A stretch of DNA of 7,603 nt, taken from NCBI GenBank assembly GCA_022600695.1, contig JAHZJY010000114.1, forward strand, positions 1 to 7,603, read 5' to 3'. This DNA is from Actinomycetes bacterium. Lineage in GTDB: Bacteria > Actinomycetota > Actinomycetes > Mycobacteriales > Mycobacteriaceae. The notes beneath the pieces were generated by a model that was given only the letters and a program-made list of their open reading frames with translations, had not been told where the DNA came from and made no database searches. Both the position numbers and the translations under genes were made by a program. This document shows positions 1 to 6,571 of this stretch, in pieces (within the stretch, counting starts at the first letter, position 1; each line of letters starts with the position of its first letter).

Positions 1-459
1 CGCGCCGGGCTGAAACTCCATCGGGAAGGCGAACTCGCGGGGGTCATCCGGGTCGGCGGCCGTGATGGTGATGGTCGCCAGCACGCGGTCAGGATGGACG
101 TCCGACGGTCTGATGTCCGAGGCGGTGACGGTGATCGGCGCAAACCCGTCATCGCGCAACGCTGTCCCGAAGGCGTCCAGGGTTGTGGCGTCGGCCGGTA
201 CCGCGCCGCCTACCAGGGACAATTTGTCCGCGCCCGGGATGGCGGTATCGGCCAGCCGATACAGCACATCACTGAGCGCCTCCGGCGCCGGCGGCGGCCC
301 GGGGTCGGCGTTCGGGGCGGCCACCGCCGATACGTCCGCGGCCGGCGCGGCCGCCACCGGCCGGTCGCGATCGTCGCCCGCGCAACCGGAAAGACCGATC
401 GTTGCCGCGATGGTGGCGACGCTGATGGCGGACAATGCGGAACTCAGACTGCGTCGCAT
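1..459 (-). CDS. lppK: LppK-like lipoprotein, MTB12-type fold (3' end cut by window edge)
   Basis: Reading the minus strand from the ATG at 457-459 gives 153 codons with no stop before the left edge, so the C-terminus is missing. The N-terminus is a lipoprotein signal peptide: MRR, a hydrophobic stretch, then the lipobox LSGC at residues 23-26, with Cys26 the expected lipidated residue. A short Ala/Pro-rich linker follows, then a domain containing LSDVLYRLAD and a later SDIRPSD. That domain lines up with the upstream secreted protein (VLYxLAD, a conserved Lys-x-x-Leu-Val, T-x-DA, DI-x-P), so the two are paralogues. It begins 13 bases after the stop of that gene, so it is probably co-transcribed; only a weak GGTGCGGG-like ribosome site precedes it. 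In M. tuberculosis, from memory, lppK lies beside mpa in the same divergent arrangement, which supports the symbol. The function is unknown; an envelope-anchored protein is inferred. Confidence 0.8.
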   Translation of the reverse strand, partial: MRRSLSSALSAISVATIAATIGLSGCAGDDRDRPVAAAPAADVSAVAAPNADPGPPPAPEALSDVLYRLADTAIPGADKLSLVGGAVPADATTLDAFGTALRDDGFAPITVTASDIRPSDVHPDRVLATITITAADPDDPREFAFPMEFQPGA

Positions 460-472
460 CCCGCACCGGCGG

Positions 473-967
473 CTAGCCGTTGAACATCGCCAGCAGCGCG
501 GAGGCGGAATTCCTGGACAGCTTCCAGCCGTTCTGATCGACGAACGTGATCGGCTGTGTGATCGCCGGCGTATCCGGACCCGAGGCGGTCACGTTCGCGC
601 TCGCGGCACCCGGACCGGCCGGGACGATATCGGCGATCGAAAAGCTCAGCGGCACCTGACCCTTGGACACGGCGTTTCGCATCAGAGCGTCCGCGGTGCG
701 GGCCTCCAGTCGACCGATCCCACCCTCGACGAGGTAAGACTTGCTGGCGAAGGGGACATTGGGGTCGGCAAGCCCGTACAGCACGCTGTTGAGCTGATCG
801 GCCGACGGAATATCGGCAACCGGGTTGAGCGGCAGCGGCTCGCCGAACACCAACGGCTGAACTGCCGGAGCAGCGATGGGAGTGATCGATACCGCCGCCG
901 TCATGGCTGCGGCTGCGCCGCCGGCGATCGCGGCGGACGCGAGGAGCACAGCGAGTTTTTGAATCAC
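473..967 (-). CDS. Secreted MTB12-family low-molecular-weight antigen-like protein
   Basis: The product is 164 residues with a GTG start at 965-967. A GAAAGGA ribosome site lies 5 bases upstream, which settles the start. Residues 1-21 form a Sec signal peptide (MIQK, then an Ala/Leu-rich core), with cleavage probably somewhere between residues 21 and 35. The mature part has the hallmarks of the mycobacterial MTB12/CFP-2 family: VLYGLADPNVP, SYLVEGGIGRLEA, PLSFSIADIVPAG and a late TFVDQNGWKLSR. Members are small exported proteins found in culture filtrate; no enzymatic activity is established. The gene is divergent from mpa and heads a likely two-gene unit with the lipoprotein downstream. The classic MTB12 locus of M. 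tuberculosis is elsewhere in the genome, so this is better called a family member than the orthologue. Confidence 0.85.
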   Translation of the reverse strand: MIQKLAVLLASAAIAGGAAAAMTAAVSITPIAAPAVQPLVFGEPLPLNPVADIPSADQLNSVLYGLADPNVPFASKSYLVEGGIGRLEARTADALMRNAVSKGQVPLSFSIADIVPAGPGAASANVTASGPDTPAITQPITFVDQNGWKLSRNSASALLAMFNG

Positions 968-1112
968 GACAGTCCTTTCGATCGGCCCGACTCCTCGAAA
1001 AGGTTAACAGTGTCGTAAGGGTGTCGACATTCCCAGAGGGCCCATGATGGTTCAATCGCCGGTACCGTTGGGGAGGCCACCGCACCAGGCTCGGTGTGGG
1101 GAAGGAGCCGTT
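968..1112. promoter_or_regulatory. Divergent intergenic region between the MTB12-like gene and mpa
   Basis: These 145 bases must hold the promoters for both mpa (plus) and the secreted-protein gene (minus). The minus-strand ribosome site GAAAGGA and the mpa site GAAGGAG (1101-1107) sit at its ends. A perfect 8-base palindrome TGTCGACA lies at 1022-1029. The hexamer GTGTCG occurs at 1010-1015 and 1021-1026, one helical turn apart. TCGACA at 1024-1029 could serve as a plus-strand -35 element, but no good -10 hexamer sits at the right distance. The promoter positions are not resolved; the region's role follows from the divergent layout. Confidence 0.5.
1101..1107 (+). promoter_or_regulatory. Ribosome binding site deciding the mpa start
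   Basis: GAAGGAG lies 5 bases before the ATG at 1113. The two earlier in-frame ATGs at 1044 and 1047 have no such site, and the extra 23 residues they would add look unlike the Mpa N-terminus. Confidence 0.75.
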
Positions 1113-2930
1113 ATGACAGGGTCGGACCGTTCTGCAGCCTCCGATGCACGTGACGATGACGCCGCCGAACTGGAGGAGTTGCGCCGTGAGGCGGCTGTCC
1201 TGCGCGGACAATTACAGAACGCCGCCGGCGGTCAGCGGTCGCCTCGGGAGGTGCAGCAGCTAGAGGCCCGGATCGATTCCCTGGCGGCCCGCAACGCCAA
1301 ACTGATGGACACCCTCAAGGAGGCCCGCCAGCAGCTGCTGGCACTGCGCGAGGAGGTGGACCGGCTGGGCCAGCCGCCCAGCGGCTACGGAGTGATGCTG
1401 GACGCCCACGACGACGACACCGTGGATGTGTTCACCTCCGGGCGCAAGATGCGACTCACCTGTTCGCCCAATATCGAGGTCGCCGGGCTCAGAAAGGGGC
1501 AGACACTCCGCCTCAACGAGGCGCTGACCGTCGTCGAAGCTGGTGTATTCGAGGCGGTCGGTGAGATCAGCACCCTGCGCGAGGTTCTGGCCGACGGTCA
1601 CCGGGCCCTCGTGGTCGGGCACGCCGACGAGGAACGGATCGTTTGGCTGGCCGAGCCCCTGGTGGCCGCTGAAGCGCTGGCACCCGAGATGGCCGAGGAT
1701 TCGGATGAGGCCCTCGATGACGATTTGCGGCCGCGCAAACTGCGGCCGGGAGACTCGCTGCTGGTCGACACCAAGGCCGGTTACGCATTCGAGCGCATCC
1801 CCAAGGCCGAGGTCGAGGACCTGGTGCTTGAAGAGGTGCCGGATGTGTCCTACGGCGACATCGGCGGCCTGACCCGGCAGATCGAGCAAATCCGCGACGC
1901 GGTCGAATTGCCGTTCCTGCACAAAGAGCTCTACCGCGAGTATTCACTGCGACCGCCGAAGGGCGTCCTCCTCTACGGCCCACCCGGTTGCGGGAAGACC
2001 CTGATCGCCAAGGCGGTGGCCAATTCGCTGGCCAAGAAAATGGCGGAGGTCCGTGGCGAGGATGCCCGTGAGGCCAAGTCCTACTTCCTCAATATCAAGG
2101 GCCCGGAGCTGCTCAACAAGTTCGTCGGTGAGACCGAGCGTCATATCCGCCTGATCTTCCAGCGCGCCCGGGAGAAAGCCTCCGAGGGCACCCCCGTCAT
2201 CGTGTTCTTCGACGAGATGGACTCCATCTTCCGCACCCGCGGCACCGGGGTGAGCTCGGACGTGGAGACCACCGTCGTGCCCCAGCTGCTCAGTGAGATC
2301 GACGGCGTCGAAGGCTTGGAGAATGTCATTGTGATCGGCGCCTCCAACCGCGAAGACATGATCGATCCCGCGATTCTGCGGCCGGGCCGTCTGGATGTGA
2401 AAATCAAGATCGAGCGGCCCGACGCCGAATCGGCGCAGGACATCTTCAGCAAATACCTCACCGAAACCCTCCCGGTGAATGCCGACGATCTCGCCGAGTT
2501 CGGCGGCGACCGCGGCGCCTGCGTCAAGGCGATGATCGAGAAGGTCGTCGATCGGATGTATGCCGAGATCGACGACAACCGGTTCCTGGAAGTGACCTAT
2601 GCCAACGGCGACAAAGAGGTCATGTACTTCAAGGACTTCAATTCCGGAGCCATGATTCAGAACGTCGTGGACCGGTCCAAAAAATACGCGATCAAGTCGG
2701 TGCTGGAGAGTGGCCAGCACGGCTTACGCATTCAGCACCTACTGGACTCGATCGTCGACGAGTTCGCTGAGAACGAGGACCTGCCCAACACCACCAACCC
2801 CGATGACTGGGCACGGATCTCCGGCAAGAAGGGCGAACGGATCGTCTACATCCGCACCCTGGTCACCGGGAAGTCCTCGAGCGCGAGCCGGGCCATCGAC
2901 ACCGAATCGAACCTGGGGCAGTACCTGTAG
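1113..2930 (+). CDS. mpa: Mpa/ARC, AAA+ proteasome-associated unfoldase
   Basis: This is the hexameric ATPase that recognises pupylated proteins, unfolds them and feeds them into the 20S proteasome. From the ATG at 1113 it has 605 residues, against about 609 in M. tuberculosis. Residues 18-86 are a heptad-rich coiled coil, the Pup-binding part. Residues 90-225 are the tandem OB-fold region. The AAA+ module shows Walker A GPPGCGKT (289-296), the pore-loop KFVG (336-339), Walker [10 protein letters not shown] (362-370) and the LRPGR arginine finger region (422-426). The protein ends in GQYL with Tyr second to last, the motif that docks on the 20S core. Lys587, in the segment VTGKSSS, corresponds to the pupylated lysine of M. 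tuberculosis Mpa. The ribosome site GAAGGAG, 5 bases before 1113, fixes this start over the in-frame ATGs at 1044 and 1047. The gene stands apart from pup-prcBA, with its own upstream region. Confidence 0.98.
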   Translation: MTGSDRSAASDARDDDAAELEELRREAAVLRGQLQNAAGGQRSPREVQQLEARIDSLAARNAKLMDTLKEARQQLLALREEVDRLGQPPSGYGVMLDAHDDDTVDVFTSGRKMRLTCSPNIEVAGLRKGQTLRLNEALTVVEAGVFEAVGEISTLREVLADGHRALVVGHADEERIVWLAEPLVAAEALAPEMAEDSDEALDDDLRPRKLRPGDSLLVDTKAGYAFERIPKAEVEDLVLEEVPDVSYGDIGGLTRQIEQIRDAVELPFLHKELYREYSLRPPKGVLLYGPPGCGKTLIAKAVANSLAKKMAEVRGEDAREAKSYFLNIKGPELLNKFVGETERHIRLIFQRAREKASEGTPVIVFFDEMDSIFRTRGTGVSSDVETTVVPQLLSEIDGVEGLENVIVIGASNREDMIDPAILRPGRLDVKIKIERPDAESAQDIFSKYLTETLPVNADDLAEFGGDRGACVKAMIEKVVDRMYAEIDDNRFLEVTYANGDKEVMYFKDFNSGAMIQNVVDRSKKYAIKSVLESGQHGLRIQHLLDSIVDEFAENEDLPNTTNPDDWARISGKKGERIVYIRTLVTGKSSSASRAIDTESNLGQYL

Positions 2931-2972
2931 GCGCAGCACGCAACGCCACTGGGCCGCCACCCGGGTCCTCCC

Positions 2973-3605
2973 TCAGAACTGCAGCGTGTAACTGTTCGTC
3001 AATTCGTCCTGGATGACGTGGGCATCCCGGTTGGTGGTGTCCACCGTCAAGGGGCCTGTCAGCGTGCGGGTCTCGTAGCGCCAGCCGTCGGGCAGCTGCA
3101 GTCGGCCGGCCAGGCCGGGCAGATCGTCGAGGGTCAGGTTCTTGTCGACGACCTGGCTCCAGGTCTGCATCACCCAGCGCTGCCCTTCCGGATCGACCAA
3201 CTCGAACACCGGACGGCCCGCGCCGAAAGTGAAGATCGCGCGCCGGTCCACCCGGTTGACCGTGTACGGCGACGGCTTCACAGACGACAGCTGCACCCTT
3301 GCCTGCCGAATCATGTTGATACCGCCGAAGCTTCTCGTCTCCTGAGGTTCGCCGGAGCGCTTCTCGATACCGCTCATCAGCCAGTAGCGCGGCCCGTTGA
3401 GCAGGGCGGCCGCCGCACCGTTGTCGTTGGCCAGTTCGTCGGCCTGGAGGTTGTCCCACAGCTCGGCGGGGCAGTCATTGAGCGGGAAGGTGTTGTACAC
3501 CTCCGCCTCCGGACCGGACTCGGCCATCCGGACCAGCAGCACTTCGCCGTAGCGCTTACCGAAGACCCCGGACTCGCTACCCGGACCTGCCCCGATGTTG
3601 ACCAT
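2973..3605 (-). CDS. Conserved hypothetical protein encoded opposite to mpa and dop
   Basis: From the ATG at 3603-3605 the product has 210 residues; it ends QF-stop and converges on mpa with a 42-base gap. I do not recognise a named domain. Visible conserved-looking blocks are YNTFPLNDCPAELW near the N-terminus, GPRYWLM, SFGGINM, DPEGQRWVMQTWSQVVD, LDDLPGLAGRLQLPDGW and a C-terminal VIQDELTNSY. It looks like a soluble alpha/beta protein: no signal peptide or membrane helix from this start, and one Cys. The M. tuberculosis genome has, from memory, opposite-strand genes (Rv2113, Rv2114) in the same place between mpa and dop, and this is probably the Rv2114 counterpart. The start is uncertain. 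An ATG at 3632 and a GTG at 3647 are in frame, and the latter sits 7 bases after a TATCGT box, fitting a leaderless start (224 residues). No link to pupylation can be shown from the sequence. Confidence 0.8.
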   Translation of the reverse strand: MVNIGAGPGSESGVFGKRYGEVLLVRMAESGPEAEVYNTFPLNDCPAELWDNLQADELANDNGAAAALLNGPRYWLMSGIEKRSGEPQETRSFGGINMIRQARVQLSSVKPSPYTVNRVDRRAIFTFGAGRPVFELVDPEGQRWVMQTWSQVVDKNLTLDDLPGLAGRLQLPDGWRYETRTLTGPLTVDTTNRDAHVIQDELTNSYTLQF

Positions 3606-3640
3606 GCCACCAGTGTGCCTGCTGATGACCATGCCACCAG
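3599..3640. repeat. 15-base direct repeat duplicating the start codon context
   Basis: TGACCATGCCACCAG occurs at 3599-3613 and again at 3626-3640, offset by 27 bases (nine codons). On the minus strand each copy encodes GGMV, so the hypothetical gene has two equivalent ATG contexts in frame (3605 and 3632). It looks like a small in-frame duplication at the 5' end of that gene. Confidence 0.7.
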
Positions 3641-3654
3641 GGGCCACCACGAAG

Positions 3655-3660
3655 ACGATA
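3655..3660 (-). promoter_or_regulatory. Candidate -10 box for the hypothetical gene (possible leaderless GTG start)
   Basis: On the minus strand the hexamer TATCGT fits the mycobacterial TANNNT -10 pattern. It is followed after 7 bases by an in-frame GTG at 3645-3647. A TTGGTG sequence lies about 19 bases upstream as a poor -35. If used, the hypothetical protein would start 14 residues before the ATG at 3605, with no 5' leader. Confidence 0.3.
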
Positions 3661-3844
3661 TTGCTCCGAATGCCGCGATCACCAACGCACACCAGTCGGC
3701 GGCCGCCGGGCGGGTGGGGACCCGATACGCGGTACCAGCCACCCGGTCAGCGCCGCGGCGGAGGAACCAGCACTGCGCACCCGCGCCGTCCGCAGCGAGT
3801 CGTCGGCTCGTAGTGCCGACACTCTGACCCGCCGAATCGCCAGG

Positions 3845-3850
3845 CTACGC
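3845..3850 (+). promoter_or_regulatory. Probable dop -10 box, leaderless promoter
   Basis: TACGCT matches TANNNT and ends 8 bases before the dop ATG, so transcription would begin at or next to the A of the start codon. A CTGACC at 3824-3829 could be a weak -35 with a short 15-base spacer. GAAGG at 3852-3856 is only 2 bases from the ATG, too close for a normal ribosome site, which also favours leaderless translation, a common mode in mycobacteria. Confidence 0.5.
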
Positions 3851-3858
3851 TGAAGGTC

Positions 3859-5355
3859 ATGCAGCGGATCATCGGCACCGAGGTGGAATACGGCATCTCG
3901 TCGCCGTCGGATCCGGCCGCAAACCCGATTCTGACCTCGACTCAGGCCGTGCTGGCTTATGCGGCGGCGGCCGGAATCCAGCGCGCCAAGCGCACCCGAT
4001 GGGACTACGAGGTGGAGTCACCGCTGCGGGACGCGCGCGGTTTCGATCTGAGCCGGCCGTCGGGTCCGCCGCCGGTGGTGGACGCCGACGAGGTCGGTGC
4101 GGCCAACATGATCCTGACCAATGGCGCCCGTCTGTACGTCGACCATGCCCACCCGGAGTACTCCGCACCGGAGGTCACCGACCCGCTCGACGCGGTGATC
4201 TGGGACAAGGCCGGAGAGCGGGTGATGGAGGCCGCAGCACGGCATGTGGCCAGCGTTCCCGGCGCAGCCAAGCTGCAGTTGTACAAGAACAATGTCGACG
4301 GCAAAGGTGCCTCCTACGGCACCCACGAGAACTACCTGATGAACCGCCAAACGCCATTCGCCGCCGTTATCGCGGGATTGATTCCCTTCATGGTGTCGCG
4401 CCAGATCGTGACTGGATCCGGCCGCGTCGGCATCGGCCCGTCGGGTGACGACCCCGGTTTCCAACTCTCCCAGCGCGCCGACTACATCGAGGTCGAGGTG
4501 GGCCTGGAGACGACGCTGAAGCGGGGCATCATCAACACCCGCGACGAGCCACATGCCGACGCCGACAAGTACCGGCGACTGCACGTCATCATCGGTGACG
4601 CGAACCTGGCCGAGACCTCGACCTATCTCAAGGTGGGAACCACATCTCTGGTGCTCGACCTGATCGAGGAAGGGGTCGACCTCAGCGACCTGGCGTTGGC
4701 CCGGCCGGTTCATGCCGTGCACGTCATCAGCCGCGATCCCTCATTGCGGGCCACCGTCGCACTGGCCGACGGCCGGGAATTGACCGCCCTGGCCTTGCAG
4801 CGGATCTACCTCGACCGGGTTGCCCGGCTGTTGGAGAACAGGGATCCCGATCCGCGGGCGAGCGACGTCGTCGAGACCTGGGCACGGATTCTCGATTTGC
4901 TGGAGCGCGACCCCATGGAGTGCGCGGAGTTGCTGGATTGGCCCGCCAAACTGCGGCTGCTCGAAGGTTTCCGGCAGCGGGAGAACCTCAGCTGGTCAGC
5001 GCCGCGGCTGCAGCTGGTCGACCTGCAGTACTCGGACGTTCGGCTGGACAAAGGGCTGTACAACCGGCTGGTCGCTCGCGGGTCAATGAAACGGCTGGTG
5101 ACCGAACAGCAGGTTCTCGATGCCGTGGACAATCCGCCGGTCGACACCCGTGCCTACTTCCGTGGCGAGTGCCTTCGCCGTTTCGGCGCGGACATCGCCG
5201 CGGCGAGTTGGGACTCCGTCATCTTCGACCTGGGCGGGGACTCACTGGTCCGGATACCGACCCTGGAGCCGCTGCGCGGCAGCAGGGCTCACGTGGGGGC
5301 GCTGCTGGACTCGGTGGACAGCGCCGCGGAGTTGGTGGAACAGCTCACGACCTGA
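3859..5355 (+). CDS. dop: Dop, Pup deamidase and depupylase
   Basis: Dop converts the C-terminal Gln of Pup to Glu, and cleaves the isopeptide bond between Pup and its targets. The product has 498 residues, about the family's usual length. It belongs to the carboxylate-amine ligase group related to glutamine synthetase and shared with PafA. The N-terminal motif GTEVEYGI carries Glu8 and Glu10, which bind nucleotide-associated Mg. Asp95, in [15 protein letters not shown], is the conserved catalytic aspartate. Residues of about 45-80, rich in Pro, Gly and Asp, are the Dop loop that separates Dop from PafA. Further conserved blocks are [17 protein letters not shown] (144-160), [13 protein letters not shown] (222-234) and [18 protein letters not shown] (241-258). 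The start [12 protein letters not shown] equals the known Dop N-terminus. It is followed 104 bases later by pup, on the same strand. The partner ligase gene pafA is not in the window. Confidence 0.98.
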   Translation: MQRIIGTEVEYGISSPSDPAANPILTSTQAVLAYAAAAGIQRAKRTRWDYEVESPLRDARGFDLSRPSGPPPVVDADEVGAANMILTNGARLYVDHAHPEYSAPEVTDPLDAVIWDKAGERVMEAAARHVASVPGAAKLQLYKNNVDGKGASYGTHENYLMNRQTPFAAVIAGLIPFMVSRQIVTGSGRVGIGPSGDDPGFQLSQRADYIEVEVGLETTLKRGIINTRDEPHADADKYRRLHVIIGDANLAETSTYLKVGTTSLVLDLIEEGVDLSDLALARPVHAVHVISRDPSLRATVALADGRELTALALQRIYLDRVARLLENRDPDPRASDVVETWARILDLLERDPMECAELLDWPAKLRLLEGFRQRENLSWSAPRLQLVDLQYSDVRLDKGLYNRLVARGSMKRLVTEQQVLDAVDNPPVDTRAYFRGECLRRFGADIAAASWDSVIFDLGGDSLVRIPTLEPLRGSRAHVGALLDSVDSAAELVEQLTT

Positions 5356-5371
5356 TCGGGTGAGGCAATCG

Positions 5372-5395
5372 GTCCGGAGCTTGCGGAGCTCGGAC
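5372..5395 (+). promoter_or_regulatory. Hairpin in the dop-pup gap
   Basis: GTCCG (5372-5376) pairs with CGGAC (5391-5395), and AGCT (5378-5381) with AGCT (5387-5390). This makes a 9-pair stem with one bulged G and a TGCGG loop. It lies 16 bases after the dop stop and has no following run of T, so it is not a classic intrinsic terminator. It could be an attenuator, an mRNA-processing or stability element, or a protein site at the pup promoter. A TACTGT box (5398-5403) follows directly. Confidence 0.5.
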
Positions 5396-5397
5396 GG

Positions 5398-5403
5398 TAC
5401 TGT
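5398..5403 (+). promoter_or_regulatory. Candidate -10 box for pup-prcB-prcA
   Basis: TACTGT fits TANNNT and lies 56 bases before the pup ATG, leaving room for a leader with a strong ribosome site. No convincing -35 is seen at 17 bases upstream, where half of the hairpin lies, so the call is tentative. pup-prcBA may instead, or also, be read through from dop. Confidence 0.3.
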
Positions 5404-5448
5404 AGAAGCCGGCGGCTCGGCGGGACTTGCGGGGCCGCCGATGAGAGC

Positions 5449-5454
5449 AGGAGG
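5449..5454 (+). promoter_or_regulatory. Strong ribosome binding site of pup
   Basis: AGGAGG, a perfect Shine-Dalgarno core, stands 5 bases before the ATG at 5460. It is the best site in the window and fits the need for far more Pup than enzyme. Confidence 0.8.
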
Positions 5455-5459
5455 CAGCG

Positions 5460-5651
5460 ATGGCTCAGGAACAGACCAAGCGCGGCGGTGGCGGCGAGGA
5501 CGACGATCTTGCCGGCGACGGGGCCGGTGGGCAGGAGCGTCGCGAAAAGCTTGCCTCCGAGACCGACGACCTGCTGGACGAGATCGACGATGTGCTCGAG
5601 GAGAATGCCGAGGACTTCGTGCGGGCATACGTCCAAAAGGGCGGCCAGTGA
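5460..5651 (+). CDS. pup: Pup, prokaryotic ubiquitin-like protein
   Basis: Pup is the small, largely disordered protein tag that is joined through its C-terminus to substrate lysines and delivers them to Mpa and the proteasome. The product has 63 residues, one fewer than in M. tuberculosis. It starts [12 protein letters not shown], has an acidic linker, then the Mpa-binding segment that becomes helical on the coiled coil (about residues 21-58, including [19 protein letters not shown]), and ends with KGGQ. The terminal Gln63 means it must be deamidated by Dop before PafA can use it. A strong AGGAGG site precedes the ATG. The TGA stop overlaps the GTG start of prcB in the sequence GTGA, so tag and protease subunits are translationally linked. 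Confidence 0.98.
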   Translation: MAQEQTKRGGGGEDDDLAGDGAGGQERREKLASETDDLLDEIDDVLEENAEDFVRAYVQKGGQ

Positions 5652-6571
5652 TCTGGTCGTCCCCTGATCGCCCCCGCTCCAATCCCGCTCTGCCCGGTTC
5701 CGCAACCGGCTTGACGTCGAACGCCGTGGACTTGTCGTCGTTCTCGGAGTTCCTGCGCCGCCAAGCCCCGGACTTGCTGCCCACGGTCGGGACGGCAGGC
5801 TCCGCCGACGGGACGCTGCCCGGAGACACGCTGCCGCACGGCACGACGATTGTCGCGCTGAGGTTCCCGGGCGGTGTGGTCATCGCCGGGGATCGGCGCT
5901 CCACCCAGGGCAACATGATCGCCGGCCGAGACGTGCAGAAGGTGTACATCACCGACGACTACACCGCCACCGGTATCGCCGGGACCGCCGCATTGGCAGT
6001 GGAATTCGCCCGTCTCTACGCAGTCGAACTCGAGCACTACGAGAAACTCGAGGGTCTGCCAATGACGTTCGCCGGCAAGGTGAACCGGCTGGCGATCATG
6101 GTGCGCGGGAATCTCGGCGCCGCACTGCAAGGTTTCGTCGCGCTGCCACTGCTGGTGGGCTATGACCTGGATGACCCCGACCGCGGTGCCGCCGGACGCA
6201 TCGTTTCCTTCGACGCTGCCGGCGGCTGGCATATCGAGGATGAGGGATACCAGGCGGTAGGTTCCGGTTCGCTTTTCGCCAAGGCCTCGATGAAGAAGCT
6301 GTACCCGACTGTCGGGGATGCCGATTCGGCGCTGAAAGTGGCCGTGGAAGCCCTCTACGACGCCGCTGACGACGATTCCGCCACCGGCGGGCCCGACTTG
6401 GTTCGCGGTATATACCCGACGGCGGTCACCATCGGTGCCGACGGCGCCCACGAGGTGCCCGAAGAGCGAATCGCCCGGCTCGCCCGTCAGGTCATCGAAA
6501 TCCGTTCGCGCACCGACGAGTTCGGGCCGGGCAGGGGACCGAGCAACCAGGCGCCGAGGGCCGACTCATGA
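5648..6571 (+). CDS. prcB: PrcB, catalytic beta subunit of the 20S proteasome
   Basis: This is the N-terminal nucleophile hydrolase that forms the two inner rings of the core and degrades unfolded substrates. The GTG at 5648 overlaps the pup stop, and the N-terminus VIWSSPDRP resembles the MTWPLPD start of the M. tuberculosis protein. It has 307 residues. The first 65 are a propeptide, removed autocatalytically before Thr66 in [10 protein letters not shown]; this propeptide is somewhat longer than the 57 residues in M. tuberculosis. Numbering from the mature Thr1, the catalytic partners Asp17 (AGDRRSTQG) and Lys33 (DVQKVY) are present, as are the GSGS motif at about 140-143 and the later [14 protein letters not shown]. 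The tail ([11 protein letters not shown]) is low complexity. Its stop overlaps the prcA start in ATGA. Confidence 0.98.
   Translation: MIWSSPDRPRSNPALPGSATGLTSNAVDLSSFSEFLRRQAPDLLPTVGTAGSADGTLPGDTLPHGTTIVALRFPGGVVIAGDRRSTQGNMIAGRDVQKVYITDDYTATGIAGTAALAVEFARLYAVELEHYEKLEGLPMTFAGKVNRLAIMVRGNLGAALQGFVALPLLVGYDLDDPDRGAAGRIVSFDAAGGWHIEDEGYQAVGSGSLFAKASMKKLYPTVGDADSALKVAVEALYDAADDDSATGGPDLVRGIYPTAVTIGADGAHEVPEERIARLARQVIEIRSRTDEFGPGRGPSNQAPRADS

Larger units (their letters stand above)
3606..3858. other. Intergenic region before dop, with coding-like minus frame
   Basis: This stretch of about 250 bases separates the divergent hypothetical gene and dop. It holds the probable dop promoter at its right end and a possible TATCGT promoter box for the minus gene at 3655-3660. 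A minus-strand frame, different from that of the hypothetical gene, is open from 3844 leftward through this region. It translates to plausible sequence, including RLAADGAGAQCWF and ADWCALVIAAFGAI, a hydrophobic segment. I could not identify a gene: there is no clear start with a ribosome site and no family match. It may be a remnant of an upstream gene, a displaced N-terminus, or chance in GC-rich DNA. Confidence 0.35.

Noticed and set aside
62..1018. 318-residue plus-strand open frame
   Set aside because: It is antisense to the MTB12-like gene and the lipoprotein, both of which have signal peptides and family motifs. Its translation is Arg/Gly-rich, typical of a shadow frame in GC-rich DNA.
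1001..1034. Extracytoplasmic-sigma-like GGGAAT ... GTT on the minus strand before the MTB12-like gene
   Set aside because: The GTT lacks the preceding C or G and the spacer is long (20 bases), so the match is too loose to call.
1044..1112. Upstream in-frame start for mpa at 1044
   Set aside because: It would add 23 residues unlike Mpa, with no ribosome site; GAAGGAG directly precedes the ATG at 1113.
1944..2720. 258-residue minus-strand frame inside mpa
   Set aside because: It lies wholly opposite the conserved AAA+ coding sequence and shows no independent start signal or family motif.
2931..2972. Terminator between mpa and the convergent gene
   Set aside because: The region is GC-rich with a CCCGGG palindrome, but I found no stable stem of useful length and no T run.
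3018..3827. 269-residue plus-strand frame between mpa and dop
   Set aside because: Its translation is His/Arg/Gly-rich with no recognisable motif, whereas the minus-strand gene beneath it has well-patterned protein sequence.
5120..5647. N-terminal extension of prcB back into dop
   Set aside because: The frame is open through the end of dop and all of pup, but that sequence is out of frame with real genes. The GTG at 5648 gives the expected PrcB N-terminus.
5465..6451. 328-residue minus-strand frame opposite pup and prcB
   Set aside because: It is antisense to two certain genes, so it is a shadow frame.
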